DNA from: Kordiimonas laminariae
GTDB lineage: Bacteria > Pseudomonadota > Alphaproteobacteria > Sphingomonadales > Kordiimonadaceae
DNA length: 64,000 nucleotides
Reading direction: 5' to 3'
NCBI RefSeq assembly: GCF_023008165.1
Contig: NZ_JAKQZA010000004.1
Span: forward strand, 410,337 to 474,336
In this document: positions 38,818-47,268 of the stretch, piece by piece
Layout of the letters: every line of letters begins with the position of its first letter
Position numbering within the stretch: position 1 is the first letter of the stretch
Notes under the pieces: generated by a model
Databases searched by the model: none
Told to the model about the DNA's origin: nothing
What the model saw: the letters and a program-made list of their open reading frames with translations, nothing else
Translations under genes and position numbers: made by a program

Positions 38818-39537
38818 ATGTACAGTAATAGAATTCAACAAGCATATCCTGATAATGGCGTGTTCGCTGTCTATGGAGCAGGAGGATTCGGGCGCGAGGT
38901 TATGCCAATATTGCATGAGCAATTGTTGCGCCAATACCCTAATATATCTGAATTAAAGAATAAGCTGTTTTTTGTTGAGACCAGTCCCTCTAAGAACGAA
39001 GTGAATGGCTATAAAGTTATTCCTGAAGCTGATTTTTTGGCTATGAAAGACGTTGAACTATATTTTAATGTAGCAATCGCTGATTCTCAGGTGAGGCAAG
39101 CCATATCAGAAAGATGCCTCAACGGTGGTGCGAAACCTATTAGTATCGTTTCATCTGATGCGCGGCTTGGCGATGAAAACGAAATACAAGACGGGCTGAT
39201 TATTTGTCCTTATTCTATCATTACTTCAAATGTAAAAATTGGCCGTTTCTTCCATGCTTATATGCTTTCTTATGTGGCTCATGACTGTGTAATTGGCGAC
39301 TTTGTTACCTTCGGGCCTCGTGTTTCTATAAATGGTAACGTTAGGGTAAAGGATCATGCCTATATTGGTGCATCAGCTGTTATCAAGCAGGGCACAAAGG
39401 AAAATCCAATAATAATTGGTGAAGGTGCAACAGTTGGAATGGGCGCTGTTGTAACAAAAGATGTGCCAGCTAATACCGTTGTTGTTGGCAACCCGGCACG
39501 CCCGCTGGAAAATAAGCGAGATCACAGAAGCTTGTAA
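38818..39537 (+). CDS. NeuD-like sugar O-acyltransferase (left-handed beta-helix)
   Basis: Acetyltransferase of the NeuD/PglD type that acetylates a sugar or nucleotide sugar. The 239 residues have an N-terminal Rossmann-like lobe with FAVYGAGGFGREVMPIL (about 19-35) and a C-terminal hexapeptide-repeat helix from about residue 120 (LIICPYSIITSNVKIGRF, GDFVTFGPRVSINGNVRV, GEGATVGMGAVVTKDV). It ends with the family's VVVGNPARPL. The catalytic His is probably in YVAHDCVIGD. No surface-polysaccharide cluster is nearby, so the substrate is unknown. Confidence 0.9.
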   Translation: MYSNRIQQAYPDNGVFAVYGAGGFGREVMPILHEQLLRQYPNISELKNKLFFVETSPSKNEVNGYKVIPEADFLAMKDVELYFNVAIADSQVRQAISERCLNGGAKPISIVSSDARLGDENEIQDGLIICPYSIITSNVKIGRFFHAYMLSYVAHDCVIGDFVTFGPRVSINGNVRVKDHAYIGASAVIKQGTKENPIIIGEGATVGMGAVVTKDVPANTVVVGNPARPLENKRDHRSL

Positions 39538-39590
39538 TCTAAACTATTGTTGTTCATAGTGTATTGGCTTTGACCACTAAGGGGGATGGC

Positions 39591-40385
39591 ATGGAAAAAA
39601 ACATTGAAAGGCCAAGCGTTGTCACGCTTGTGAAAGAATTTGTAGACGACTTTCTAAGCCTGAAAAAAGGTGTTTTATATACTATTGGCCAGGCTTTTCT
39701 TAGGCCTTGGGAAGTATTCCAATTATACATCAGTGCTCAAAGCAAACTTATTTCAAGCCCTTTAAAATTGTTACTTACTATCTCGCCACTTCTTGCTTTA
39801 TTTGCCTACATAACACCTTCAGAAGAGTTTATGACGAATGTTGCAATGGACATGGAGAGGCTTGGTTATACAACATCTAACGCTGATATGGTGGAGGGTG
39901 TCACTGGCGAGCTAAGCGAGGAAAAGAAACAACATATCGACAGTGAAGTAGATGAAACAAATAGGATGCTGTTCAATACCATGGACGAATATCCTGTTGC
40001 TGTCTTTCTCGTAAATATCGCGCTTCTTGGCCTTGCTATTAAAACGGTTTTTCCTAAGAATATTACTGTATTCGATGCAATGCTACTGTCGGGATATATT
40101 ATAATTCCTTACACTATGCTGAGCACTGTTCTTGGGTATTTACTGGTATGGACGTATGGTTTTGATACTGGTTTTTCTCTTATACTAGGCGGATTACAGC
40201 TGCTCGCACTCGGACTTTTGCTCTATTATCTCTATAACGTTGGCAGAAAACTCTTTAAATTTTCAATTTCCAGCAGTGTTATCCGAATGCTAGGCAGCTT
40301 TATTTTGATGCAACTATATTCAGGATTCTTTGGCATTTTATTGGGTGCCACCATAAAAATCGTAGAGAATTTGGGGGCAGGATAA
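39591..40385 (+). CDS. DUF3667-like multi-span membrane protein
   Basis: Membrane protein of unknown function. The N-terminal segment (FVDDFLSLKKGVLYTIGQAFLRP, read only in part: DDFLSLKKGVLYTI) and the following SSPLKLLLTISPLLALF resemble DUF3667 proteins. The zinc-ribbon that often precedes this domain is absent. About five spans are visible, the last two separated by a short basic loop (NVGRKLFKF). The ATG at 39591 is preferred because GGGGGA precedes it; an in-frame TTG at 39564 exists. It is 53 bp downstream of the NeuD-like gene. Confidence 0.72.
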   Translation: MEKNIERPSVVTLVKEFVDDFLSLKKGVLYTIGQAFLRPWEVFQLYISAQSKLISSPLKLLLTISPLLALFAYITPSEEFMTNVAMDMERLGYTTSNADMVEGVTGELSEEKKQHIDSEVDETNRMLFNTMDEYPVAVFLVNIALLGLAIKTVFPKNITVFDAMLLSGYIIIPYTMLSTVLGYLLVWTYGFDTGFSLILGGLQLLALGLLLYYLYNVGRKLFKFSISSSVIRMLGSFILMQLYSGFFGILLGATIKIVENLGAG

Positions 40386-40403
40386 GCCTCTGTAGCTCAT
40401 AAA

Positions 40404-40973
40404 CTAATGACTGGTAGAGCAATTTGGATCTTCACAGCAGCTGTGGTTGTGTAAATTTTGTTTCTGCGCTTTTACCATCTTTTTAATAAGCCGATCTTTT
40501 TTCATTTTGGATAAATGGTCCAGATAACTTTTTCCATCCAAGTAATCCATTTCATGTTGGATAACTGTGGCCAGCCAGCCTTCAGCTTTCATGCTCTGCT
40601 CAGAACCTTCTTCATCAAGATACTCAACTTCAACAGCATCAGGTCTACTGATTTCCGCAGAAATACCAGGGAAGCAGAGAGAGGCTTCTTCTTGTTTTAC
40701 AAGATTATCAGACTTCCAGGTAATCTCTGGGTTCACCATCGCAATCGGGTTTTTGTTGCCATCTTCCTGCAGGTCAATCACGATAATACGTTTGAAGATA
40801 CCAACCATATTGGCGCCAATTCCAATACCGCGGTATTCATAAAGGCTTTCAAACATATCATTAATATCTGATCTGACCATATCATCTACCACGCTCACAT
40901 GAACTGCTTTCTTCCGAAGCTCTGGATCTGTTCCGAAAAATAACTGACGTACTGGCATTGGTAGTTCTCTCAT
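40404..40973 (-). CDS. Peptide-deformylase homologue with degenerate active site
   Basis: The fold is that of peptide deformylase (189 residues), which removes formyl from nascent N-termini, but all three catalytic motifs are altered. Motif 1 reads GIGIGANMVG where GIGLAAPQVG is usual, so Gln is Met56. Motif 2 reads EEASLCFPG instead of EEGCLSxPG, so the metal-ligand Cys is Ser98 and a Cys sits two places on (Cys100). Motif 3 reads HEMDY, with the second His replaced by Tyr144. A C-terminal tail, HNHSCCEDPNCSTSH, is rich in Cys and His. It is unlikely to be the housekeeping deformylase and may be a pseudo-enzyme or have a new activity. Confidence 0.85.
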   Translation of the reverse strand: MRELPMPVRQLFFGTDPELRKKAVHVSVVDDMVRSDINDMFESLYEYRGIGIGANMVGIFKRIIVIDLQEDGNKNPIAMVNPEITWKSDNLVKQEEASLCFPGISAEISRPDAVEVEYLDEEGSEQSMKAEGWLATVIQHEMDYLDGKSYLDHLSKMKKDRLIKKMVKAQKQNLHNHSCCEDPNCSTSH

Positions 40974-41086
40974 GGGTTTCGATAAATTTTCGATTTATAT
41001 AATCGTTTTTATTATGGATTTCGAGCTAGATATTAAATGAAATTAACATCATACTTCCTCCAAAGTCAGATAAGGGAGTATTTATC

Positions 41087-41512
41087 ATGATGAATTTTCT
41101 AAAAACCTCTGTAATTGCCACAACTTGTGTGTTCTCAGCAGCTTCGGTTGCCGATGAAAGAACCCCTTCAAAAGAAGGTGCTGAAGTTTATTTTATTAGC
41201 CCAAAGAATGGGGAAATAATCTCTGGCCCGGTCACGGTGAAGTTTGGTTTGAAAGGTATGGGAATAGCGCCCGCAGGCGTTGAGCAGGAAGGTACCGGAC
41301 ACCATCATCTAATCATTGATGCACCGCTGCCACCTGTTGATGATTATATTCCTATGGATGAAAATCACCGCCACTTCGGTGGTGGACAGACGGAGGTAAC
41401 GATCGAGTTAAAGCCCGGTAAGCACACACTGCAGCTTCTTTTGGCGGACCAATATCACCTACCGCACCTACCTGCGCTATATTCAGAAAAAATAACAATA
41501 ACAGTTAAATAA
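41087..41512 (+). CDS. DUF4399 domain-containing exported protein
   Basis: Small periplasmic protein of unknown function. The 141 residues have a signal peptide (about 1-22, cleaved near ASVADE), then VYFISPKNGEIISGPVTVKFG, a His-rich EGTGHHHLIID and the C-terminal GKHTLQLLLADQYHLPH. The conserved histidines suggest metal binding, which is inferred, not shown. It has a GGGAG ribosome-binding site. It is 23 bp before the HpaF-like gene and probably co-transcribed with it. Confidence 0.88.
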   Translation: MMNFLKTSVIATTCVFSAASVADERTPSKEGAEVYFISPKNGEIISGPVTVKFGLKGMGIAPAGVEQEGTGHHHLIIDAPLPPVDDYIPMDENHRHFGGGQTEVTIELKPGKHTLQLLLADQYHLPHLPALYSEKITITVK

Positions 41513-41535
41513 CAATAGATTAAAGGTTTGTTTTA

Positions 41536-41877
41536 ATGCCTCATCTTGTAATTGAACATTCATCAGATATTGCAGAAGGTGCCGATGTTAATACACTTAT
41601 GCAAACAGCTCATGCGGGTGCCGTTGAAAGTGGTTTGTTTGGGCTGAATGATATAAAAGTAAGAGCTTACCCATGCCCCCAGTCGCTCATTGGCGGGGAA
41701 AAAAATTCTTTCTTACACATAACAATTTATCTCTTGTCCGGGCGTTCTCAGGAAACCAAAAAAGCACTTACAACACTTGTGTTGGACAAATTTACCAAAC
41801 TTGGGCTGGATGTGAGTTCACTGAGTGTTGATGCAAGAGATATGGACAGAGAGGTCTACAGTAAGATAACTCGGTAG
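41536..41877 (+). CDS. 5-carboxymethyl-2-hydroxymuconate delta-isomerase-like protein
   Basis: Tautomerase-fold protein of the HpaF/CHMI family, which isomerises an intermediate of homoprotocatechuate breakdown. The 113 residues begin MPHLVIEHSSDI, with Pro2 as the expected catalytic base after Met removal, and show ARAYP-like VRAYPCPQSLIGG and FLHITIYLLSGRS. No other homoprotocatechuate genes are nearby, so the native substrate may differ. It lies 20 bp before the M28 peptidase gene. Confidence 0.87.
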   Translation: MPHLVIEHSSDIAEGADVNTLMQTAHAGAVESGLFGLNDIKVRAYPCPQSLIGGEKNSFLHITIYLLSGRSQETKKALTTLVLDKFTKLGLDVSSLSVDARDMDREVYSKITR

Positions 41878-41897
41878 AACCTATTATCGGGGAGGGC

Positions 41898-43304
41898 ATG
41901 TTGAAAAAAATACTTACAGCAGGTGTGGCTGCACTCACACTAACAGGTGCGTTAATTGCACAAGATCATGAAAATGCACCAGAGGACGTTAGGCGTCTGC
42001 ATGGATTTGCAGCCGCGGTATCTGCGGATAACATAGAAAAAGATATTGAAAAACTTGTAGGCTTCGGCACACGCCATACGCTTTCAGATACAAAATCTGA
42101 TACTAGAGGCATTGGAGCGGCTCGGCGCTGGATTGAGGCCGAGTTTAACCGGATATCTGAAGGATGTGTTGCTGACTTAGAGGTTTATACCGTTTCAGAC
42201 ACTGTTTCAGGCGGGCGGATTCCAGAACCAACAGAGGTGGTCAATGTAATTGCCGTTCAGCGTGGTATCCTTGACCCAGACAGGGTTGTGATTATGTCTG
42301 GCGATATTGATAGCCGTGTATCTGATGTAATGAACAGCACAGATGATAGTCCAGGTGCTAATGATAATGCTTCTGGCATGGCTGGTACCATTGAAGCCGC
42401 TCGAGTGCTTTGCCAAACCAAATTCCCAGGCACAATCGTGTACGCAGGATTATCTGGAGAAGAGCAGGGGCTCTATGGTGGGCGTATTCTTGCAGACCAT
42501 GCGAAGGAGCAGGGCTGGCGGATAATGGGCGTGCTGAATAATGATATGATCGGCAATATCGAAGGTATTAACGGGGTTATTGATAATACGACTGCTCGGG
42601 TGTTTTCAGAGGGTACGCGAGTGAATGAAACACCTCAGGAAGCGCGCCAACGCCGCTTTTGGGGTGGAGAGGTAGATAGCCCAAGCCGTAATATCGCGCG
42701 TCTTGTTGATAAGTTAGCTGATAAATATATCCCGAATCTCGACGTTATGATGGTTTATCGGCTTGATCGTTTCCGTAGAGGTGGTCACCATAGACCATTT
42801 AATGAAGCTGGTTGGCCTGGTGTTCGCATTATGGAAACCAACGAGAACTACAACCGCCAGCACCAAGATATTCGTACTGAAAATGGTATCAAATACGGCG
42901 ATACAATTGATGGCGTTGATTTTGATTACGCTCGTAAATTGACAGCGCTTAATGTTGTAACTCTAGCCACACTCGCTGGCTCTCCCCCATTTCCTGTTGA
43001 GGTTACAATTGAAGGGGCAGTTCAGCCTTCTACAACAGTAAAGTGGAACATTCGTCCCGATGTACGCGAACGCGCTAATCTAAGAGGCTTCCGTGTTTAC
43101 TGGCGGTTAACAACAGACGCGCAGTGGCGTTGGAGCCGTTTCGTGGGCCGTGATGCTAGAGAGCTAACATTGGATAACGTGGTAATCGATAACTATCTCT
43201 TCGGTGTGGCAGCTGTTGCTAATGACGGCATAGAAACACCTGTTGTTTTCCCAGGTTCCATGGGGCGCTTTGATGTAATGCCCACGGATGATAGTGAAGA
43301 ATAA
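41898..43304 (+). CDS. M28-family zinc aminopeptidase-like exported protein
   Basis: Probable secreted metallopeptidase (468 residues). Residues 1-21 are a signal peptide. The M28 ligands can be traced as D156 in GANDNASG, Glu189 in SGEEQGLYGG, D216 in NNDMIGN and His297 or His298 in GGHHRPF. The first ligand is unusual: MSGDIDSR (D136) stands where an AHYDS-type His is normal. A C-terminal domain of about 100 residues (VKWNIRP, RGFRVYWRL) looks like a fibronectin-III fold. The start is ATG with GGGAGGG upstream, and the gene ends at its own terminator. Confidence 0.88.
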   Translation: MLKKILTAGVAALTLTGALIAQDHENAPEDVRRLHGFAAAVSADNIEKDIEKLVGFGTRHTLSDTKSDTRGIGAARRWIEAEFNRISEGCVADLEVYTVSDTVSGGRIPEPTEVVNVIAVQRGILDPDRVVIMSGDIDSRVSDVMNSTDDSPGANDNASGMAGTIEAARVLCQTKFPGTIVYAGLSGEEQGLYGGRILADHAKEQGWRIMGVLNNDMIGNIEGINGVIDNTTARVFSEGTRVNETPQEARQRRFWGGEVDSPSRNIARLVDKLADKYIPNLDVMMVYRLDRFRRGGHHRPFNEAGWPGVRIMETNENYNRQHQDIRTENGIKYGDTIDGVDFDYARKLTALNVVTLATLAGSPPFPVEVTIEGAVQPSTTVKWNIRPDVRERANLRGFRVYWRLTTDAQWRWSRFVGRDARELTLDNVVIDNYLFGVAAVANDGIETPVVFPGSMGRFDVMPTDDSEE

Positions 43305-43320
43305 CTGACATTAAACATAT

Positions 43321-43351
43321 AAAGGCTCGACATTATGTCGGGCCTTTTTTT
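43321..43351 (+). terminator. Rho-independent terminator after the M28 peptidase gene
   Basis: 12-bp stem AAAGGCTCGACA / TGTCGGGCCTTT with one G-T pair, loop TTA and a T-tract. Confidence 0.9.
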
Positions 43352-43410
43352 GTAACTGAGCCGTGAACAGGTGTGACATGTTATTCAGGAAACAAACACA
43401 TATATGTTAC

Positions 43411-43438
43411 GTGACAAATTGCTCGCTGTTTATATAAC
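43411..43438 (+). promoter_or_regulatory. Sigma-70-type promoter of the DsbD-like gene
   Basis: GTGACA (43411-43416), a 16-bp spacer and TATAAC (43433-43438), about 34 bp before the GTG start at 43472. Confidence 0.5.
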
Positions 43439-43471
43439 GCATGCAAGTTTAGTGAGATTAGGGTAAGGGTC

Positions 43472-45538
43472 GTGACTTTTTTTTCCAGATTAGCTGTTTC
43501 TCTGTTTGTGTTTTTCGCTGGAGCATCCGCACATGCGCAGGAACTATTTGAGTATAAAGATAGCCACAGCAATGTAGCGTTATATGCTGAGAAAACTGCA
43601 GCTAATAATGAAGAGCCACTTTGGCTCGCTTTTCGTATTGAGCCGAAAGAAGGCTGGCATAGTTATTGGAAAAACTATGGCGACAGCGGCGCAGCGCCTA
43701 TTCTTGAATGGACATTGCCGGAAGGTGTAGCAATAGGTGAACCACTTTACGGCACACCACACAGAATGCCCGTTGGCCCGCTCATGAACTACGGCTATGA
43801 AGGTGCGTCAAGCCTCCTTCTACCTCTTACAATTGCTGAAAACTATACAGGTAATATAATTGACGTTCAGCTTTCTGCTGAATGGCTTGTATGTGAAATT
43901 GAATGTGTTCCTCAGGTTGGCGAATGGTCTTTTAGTATTCCTGTAGGACAGGCTGAAAACATCAACGCCAGTATCTTTGCCGAGGCACGTTCCATGCTGC
44001 CTGAGCTTTCTTATTGGGATGCAACGCTTTCTGTTTCTCAAAATGCCAGCGAACTATTGGTTTTTGTTGATGAAAGCGAATTGGAAGGTTTGAAATCAGC
44101 ATACTTCTATCCTGAGAGTGAAGGCGTTGCACTTTATGCTGACACTCAGACATGGGAAGTATCAGGTGATGGCCTGAGACTACGTATTCCTCGTGAAGGT
44201 GAGCTCGAGCCAACTACAGGTAATGGTATTCTTGAGCTAGAATTTGATGATGGCCGCAAGACAGCGCTTGAACTTGAACCAACACTTAATTCCGCGCTTT
44301 CAATAGCTGGCACTAATAATACACCGATACAAATCGACCAAAGTTACGACCTGCCAATATGGCAGGCTGCAATGTTTGCTTTCTTTGGCGGCATGATCCT
44401 TAACCTGATGCCGTGTGTATTCCCGGTACTTTCACTTAAAGCATTTGCTCTAATTTCAGCGAACCACAAAACAACAGATGGGCGCAGAAAAGAAGGATGG
44501 GCTTATACTTTTGGTATCTGGATCAGCTTCATGATCATTGTTGCTGTTCTTATGATCCTTCGTGCTGGTGGAGCAGCAATTGGTTGGGGTTTCCAACTTC
44601 AAGATCCAGTGTTTGTTGGCTTGCTTGCAATTCTTATGGTTATCGTGGCGCTATCCCTTGGCGGTATGTTTAATATTGGCCTAGGCGGAGCAGAAGGAGC
44701 AGGACAAACTCTTACAGAAAAGGATGGCCTCAAAGGTGCTTTCTTTAAAGGTGTTCTTGCAACGCTTGTGGCAACACCATGCACGGCGCCACTTATGGCA
44801 CCAGCTATTGGGTTTGCTCTTACTCAGTCAATACTCACTGTAGCACTTGTTTTCTCCATGCTCGCTTTTGGCCTTGCAGCACCATTCCTCGCTTTATCTT
44901 ACAGTGAAACACTCGCTCGCATGATGCCTCGCCCAGGCGCTTGGATGGAGAAGGTAAAACAAGGCCTTGCTTTCCCAATGCTGCTAACAGCTGTTTGGCT
45001 TATTTATATCTTTGATGTGCAGGCAGGCGGAATTGCGACAATGATTTTGCTGATGGGCATTATCGGTATCGCTTTTGGCCTATGGTTATGGCAGCAAACG
45101 AGCGGAACAGTAGGGCGTGCTATCAGTCTCATTTTTATTGCAGGCGCTGCAGGTTATGCGCTTTATCAAGCCAGCATTTCATCACCTGCACCTACAGCGG
45201 TCGACGAAAGTGTTTATGCATATGCGCCTGAAACAGTCGCCGAATTGCGTGCTGAAGGTGAGCCAGTTTTTGTATATTTTACAGCGGAATGGTGCATTAC
45301 CTGTAAGGTGAATGAACAAGTGGCTCTTAACAGTTCAGAAGTAAAAGATGCTTTTAAAAACAAAGGTATCAAGATTGTTAAAGGCGACTGGACCAATAGA
45401 AATGCAGAAATTGCAGAAGTGCTAGCGAAATATGGCAGAGCAGGTGTGCCTCTCTATCTCTTCTTCCCAGCAGGGGCATCTGAGGCTAAAGTACTTCCAG
45501 AAATTCTAACACCAAGTATTGTTGTTGAGGCGCTATAA
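43472..45538 (+). CDS. DsbD/ScsB-type protein-disulfide reductase
   Basis: Moves electrons from cytosolic thioredoxin across the inner membrane to periplasmic thiol proteins. The 688 residues contain a signal peptide (ending ASAHAQ), a periplasmic N-terminal domain with a Cys pair in VCEIECVPQVG (about 145-153), eight or so membrane spans with MPCVFPVLSLKAF and ATPCTAPLMAP (the two redox cysteines), and a C-terminal thioredoxin domain with WCITCK. The large N-terminal domain resembles ScsB more than classical DsbD. The start is GTG. The redoxin gene follows after 19 bp and is a likely partner. Confidence 0.93.
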   Translation: MTFFSRLAVSLFVFFAGASAHAQELFEYKDSHSNVALYAEKTAANNEEPLWLAFRIEPKEGWHSYWKNYGDSGAAPILEWTLPEGVAIGEPLYGTPHRMPVGPLMNYGYEGASSLLLPLTIAENYTGNIIDVQLSAEWLVCEIECVPQVGEWSFSIPVGQAENINASIFAEARSMLPELSYWDATLSVSQNASELLVFVDESELEGLKSAYFYPESEGVALYADTQTWEVSGDGLRLRIPREGELEPTTGNGILELEFDDGRKTALELEPTLNSALSIAGTNNTPIQIDQSYDLPIWQAAMFAFFGGMILNLMPCVFPVLSLKAFALISANHKTTDGRRKEGWAYTFGIWISFMIIVAVLMILRAGGAAIGWGFQLQDPVFVGLLAILMVIVALSLGGMFNIGLGGAEGAGQTLTEKDGLKGAFFKGVLATLVATPCTAPLMAPAIGFALTQSILTVALVFSMLAFGLAAPFLALSYSETLARMMPRPGAWMEKVKQGLAFPMLLTAVWLIYIFDVQAGGIATMILLMGIIGIAFGLWLWQQTSGTVGRAISLIFIAGAAGYALYQASISSPAPTAVDESVYAYAPETVAELRAEGEPVFVYFTAEWCITCKVNEQVALNSSEVKDAFKNKGIKIVKGDWTNRNAEIAEVLAKYGRAGVPLYLFFPAGASEAKVLPEILTPSIVVEAL

Positions 45539-45557
45539 CCAAATACGGGAGGTCATA

Positions 45558-46181
45558 ATGCGTGGAGTAATCTTAACCTGTTTGTTTATTCTTGCGAGTG
45601 TGACCTCACCAACCACAGCTCAGCCTGTAGTAGGTGAAAAAGCACCAGCATTCATTGGTTTAACGTCGAGCGGTGACACAATTAATCTGGAAGACCTGAA
45701 GGGTAGTTATGTAGTTCTTGAATGGACTAATCATGAATGTCCGTATGTTAAAAAGCATTATAACAGCGGCAACATGCAAAAAACGCAAGAAGCCTTAACT
45801 TCGCAGGGTGCTCACTGGATATCTGTTATTTCTTCAGCACCAGGTAAACAGGGACATGTTTCAGCTAGTGAGGCGACGGAAATAGCAACGAAACGCGGGT
45901 CATACGCTACATCAATCGTCTTGGACCCATCTGGTGAAATTGGCCGTGCGTACCGCGCAAAGACAACGCCTCAAATGGTGTTAATTGATCCTGAAGGCGA
46001 TATTCTTTATCAAGGCGCCATAGATAATAAGCCATCTGCTCGTATTTCTTCTTTGGAAGGTGCTAGCAACTATTTACTGACAGCATGGAATGAAGTTCGA
46101 AATGGTGAGCAGGTTTCGGTAAGAGAAACTAAACCTTACGGCTGCACTATAAAATACAGCGATACTCAAGGTTACAAATAA
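45558..46181 (+). CDS. Exported redoxin (thioredoxin-fold, AhpC/TSA-like)
   Basis: Periplasmic thioredoxin-fold protein, probably a peroxidase or reductase fed by the upstream DsbD-like protein. The ATG at 45558 is chosen because GGGAGG precedes it and it starts a signal peptide (MRGVILTCLFILASVTSPTTA). The 207-residue protein has VGEKAPAFIG, then ECPYVKKHY where the active-site Cys lacks the CxxC partner, and a second conserved-looking Cys in the C-terminal KPYGCTIKY. That Cys may act as the resolving residue. Confidence 0.88.
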   Translation: MRGVILTCLFILASVTSPTTAQPVVGEKAPAFIGLTSSGDTINLEDLKGSYVVLEWTNHECPYVKKHYNSGNMQKTQEALTSQGAHWISVISSAPGKQGHVSASEATEIATKRGSYATSIVLDPSGEIGRAYRAKTTPQMVLIDPEGDILYQGAIDNKPSARISSLEGASNYLLTAWNEVRNGEQVSVRETKPYGCTIKYSDTQGYK

Positions 46182-46296
46182 AAGTAATTGTGATTTCAAC
46201 AGGCTATAGCTGTTAAGACACTATTAACGCTATTGATTGAAACTGCAACTTCTGTAAGATGCGTTTGAATTAATAAACAATGTCAGGCAACTGCTT

Positions 46297-47166
46297 ATGT
46301 TTTTCTTTGTTGGTTTGATTATCGTATTTGCGATGGTATTCGGCGGCTTTATTCTTGCTGGCGGTAAATTCGGTATCATTCTTAAAGCGCTGCCTTTCGA
46401 GCTTATGATGATTTTCGGCGGTGCTGTAGGTGCGTTTGTAAGTGGGAACTCCGGTGGCGTTATGGGATCAGCCCTTAAGGGGATTGGTCAGGTTATAAAA
46501 GGCCCTACGTGGAGCGCAGACGATTATAAAGATCTTCTATGCTTAATGTTCCTTCTTATTAAAACGATTAGAACCAAGGGGGTTGTTGCGGTTGAAGCGC
46601 ATATCGAAAACCCTGAAGAATCTAAGATTTTCCAGCAATTTCCGAAAATTGCAGGCGACCACCATGTAGTGGACTTCATCTGTGATTATATCCGGATGAT
46701 GACAATGAACTTCGAAGATGCTGGTCAAATGAAGGAAGCGATGAACGCTGATCTCACCAAGCACCATAACGAAGAGCATGAAATTTATCACGCGCTCCAT
46801 ACGATGGCTGAAGGTCTGCCTGCTATTGGTATTGTAGCAGCCGTACTTGGTATTGTGAAAACAATGGGTGCTATCGCAGAGCCAGTAGAAGTTCTTGGTG
46901 GTATGATTGGTGGTGCACTTGTGGGTACTTTTCTTGGTATCTTCCTGTCATATCTTGTGATTTCGCCGTTGGCGGAACGATTCAACCAAATCTTATTTGA
47001 AGATGGCCACTTTATGCCAATCATCAAATATGTTCTTGTGGCACACCTTCAGGGCAATGCACCACAAATCGCCGTAGAGATTGGCCGACGAAACGTGCCA
47101 AGTCATAACATGCCAACATTTGCTGAACTTGAAGAAGCAATTGCTGAGCTGCCGCCAGACGTATAA
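46297..47166 (+). CDS. motA: Flagellar motor stator protein MotA
   Basis: Proton-channel stator subunit of the flagellar motor. The 289 residues have four spans: two at the N-terminus (FVGLIIVFAMVFGGFILAGG and LMMIFGGAVGAFVSG) and two after the cytosolic loop, with GLPAIGIVAAVLGIVKTMG and the MIGGALVGTFLGIFLSYL helix. The cytosolic loop carries the charged residues that face the rotor. motB is not adjacent, so the partner must be elsewhere. It has its own terminator. Confidence 0.95.
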   Translation: MFFFVGLIIVFAMVFGGFILAGGKFGIILKALPFELMMIFGGAVGAFVSGNSGGVMGSALKGIGQVIKGPTWSADDYKDLLCLMFLLIKTIRTKGVVAVEAHIENPEESKIFQQFPKIAGDHHVVDFICDYIRMMTMNFEDAGQMKEAMNADLTKHHNEEHEIYHALHTMAEGLPAIGIVAAVLGIVKTMGAIAEPVEVLGGMIGGALVGTFLGIFLSYLVISPLAERFNQILFEDGHFMPIIKYVLVAHLQGNAPQIAVEIGRRNVPSHNMPTFAELEEAIAELPPDV

Positions 47167-47196
47167 TCTTAAGGCAAATTTATTTGAGATTTTATG

Positions 47197-47230
47197 ACGC
47201 AGCTTTTCGACAGAATGGCTGCGTTTTGTT
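47197..47230 (+). terminator. Rho-independent terminator after motA
   Basis: 7-bp stem ACGCAGC (47197-47203) / GCTGCGT (47218-47224) with a T-rich tail. Confidence 0.75.
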
Positions 47231-47268
47231 ATAATTAATCAGTATTTTATCGTTCTAAGAGAAATCAA

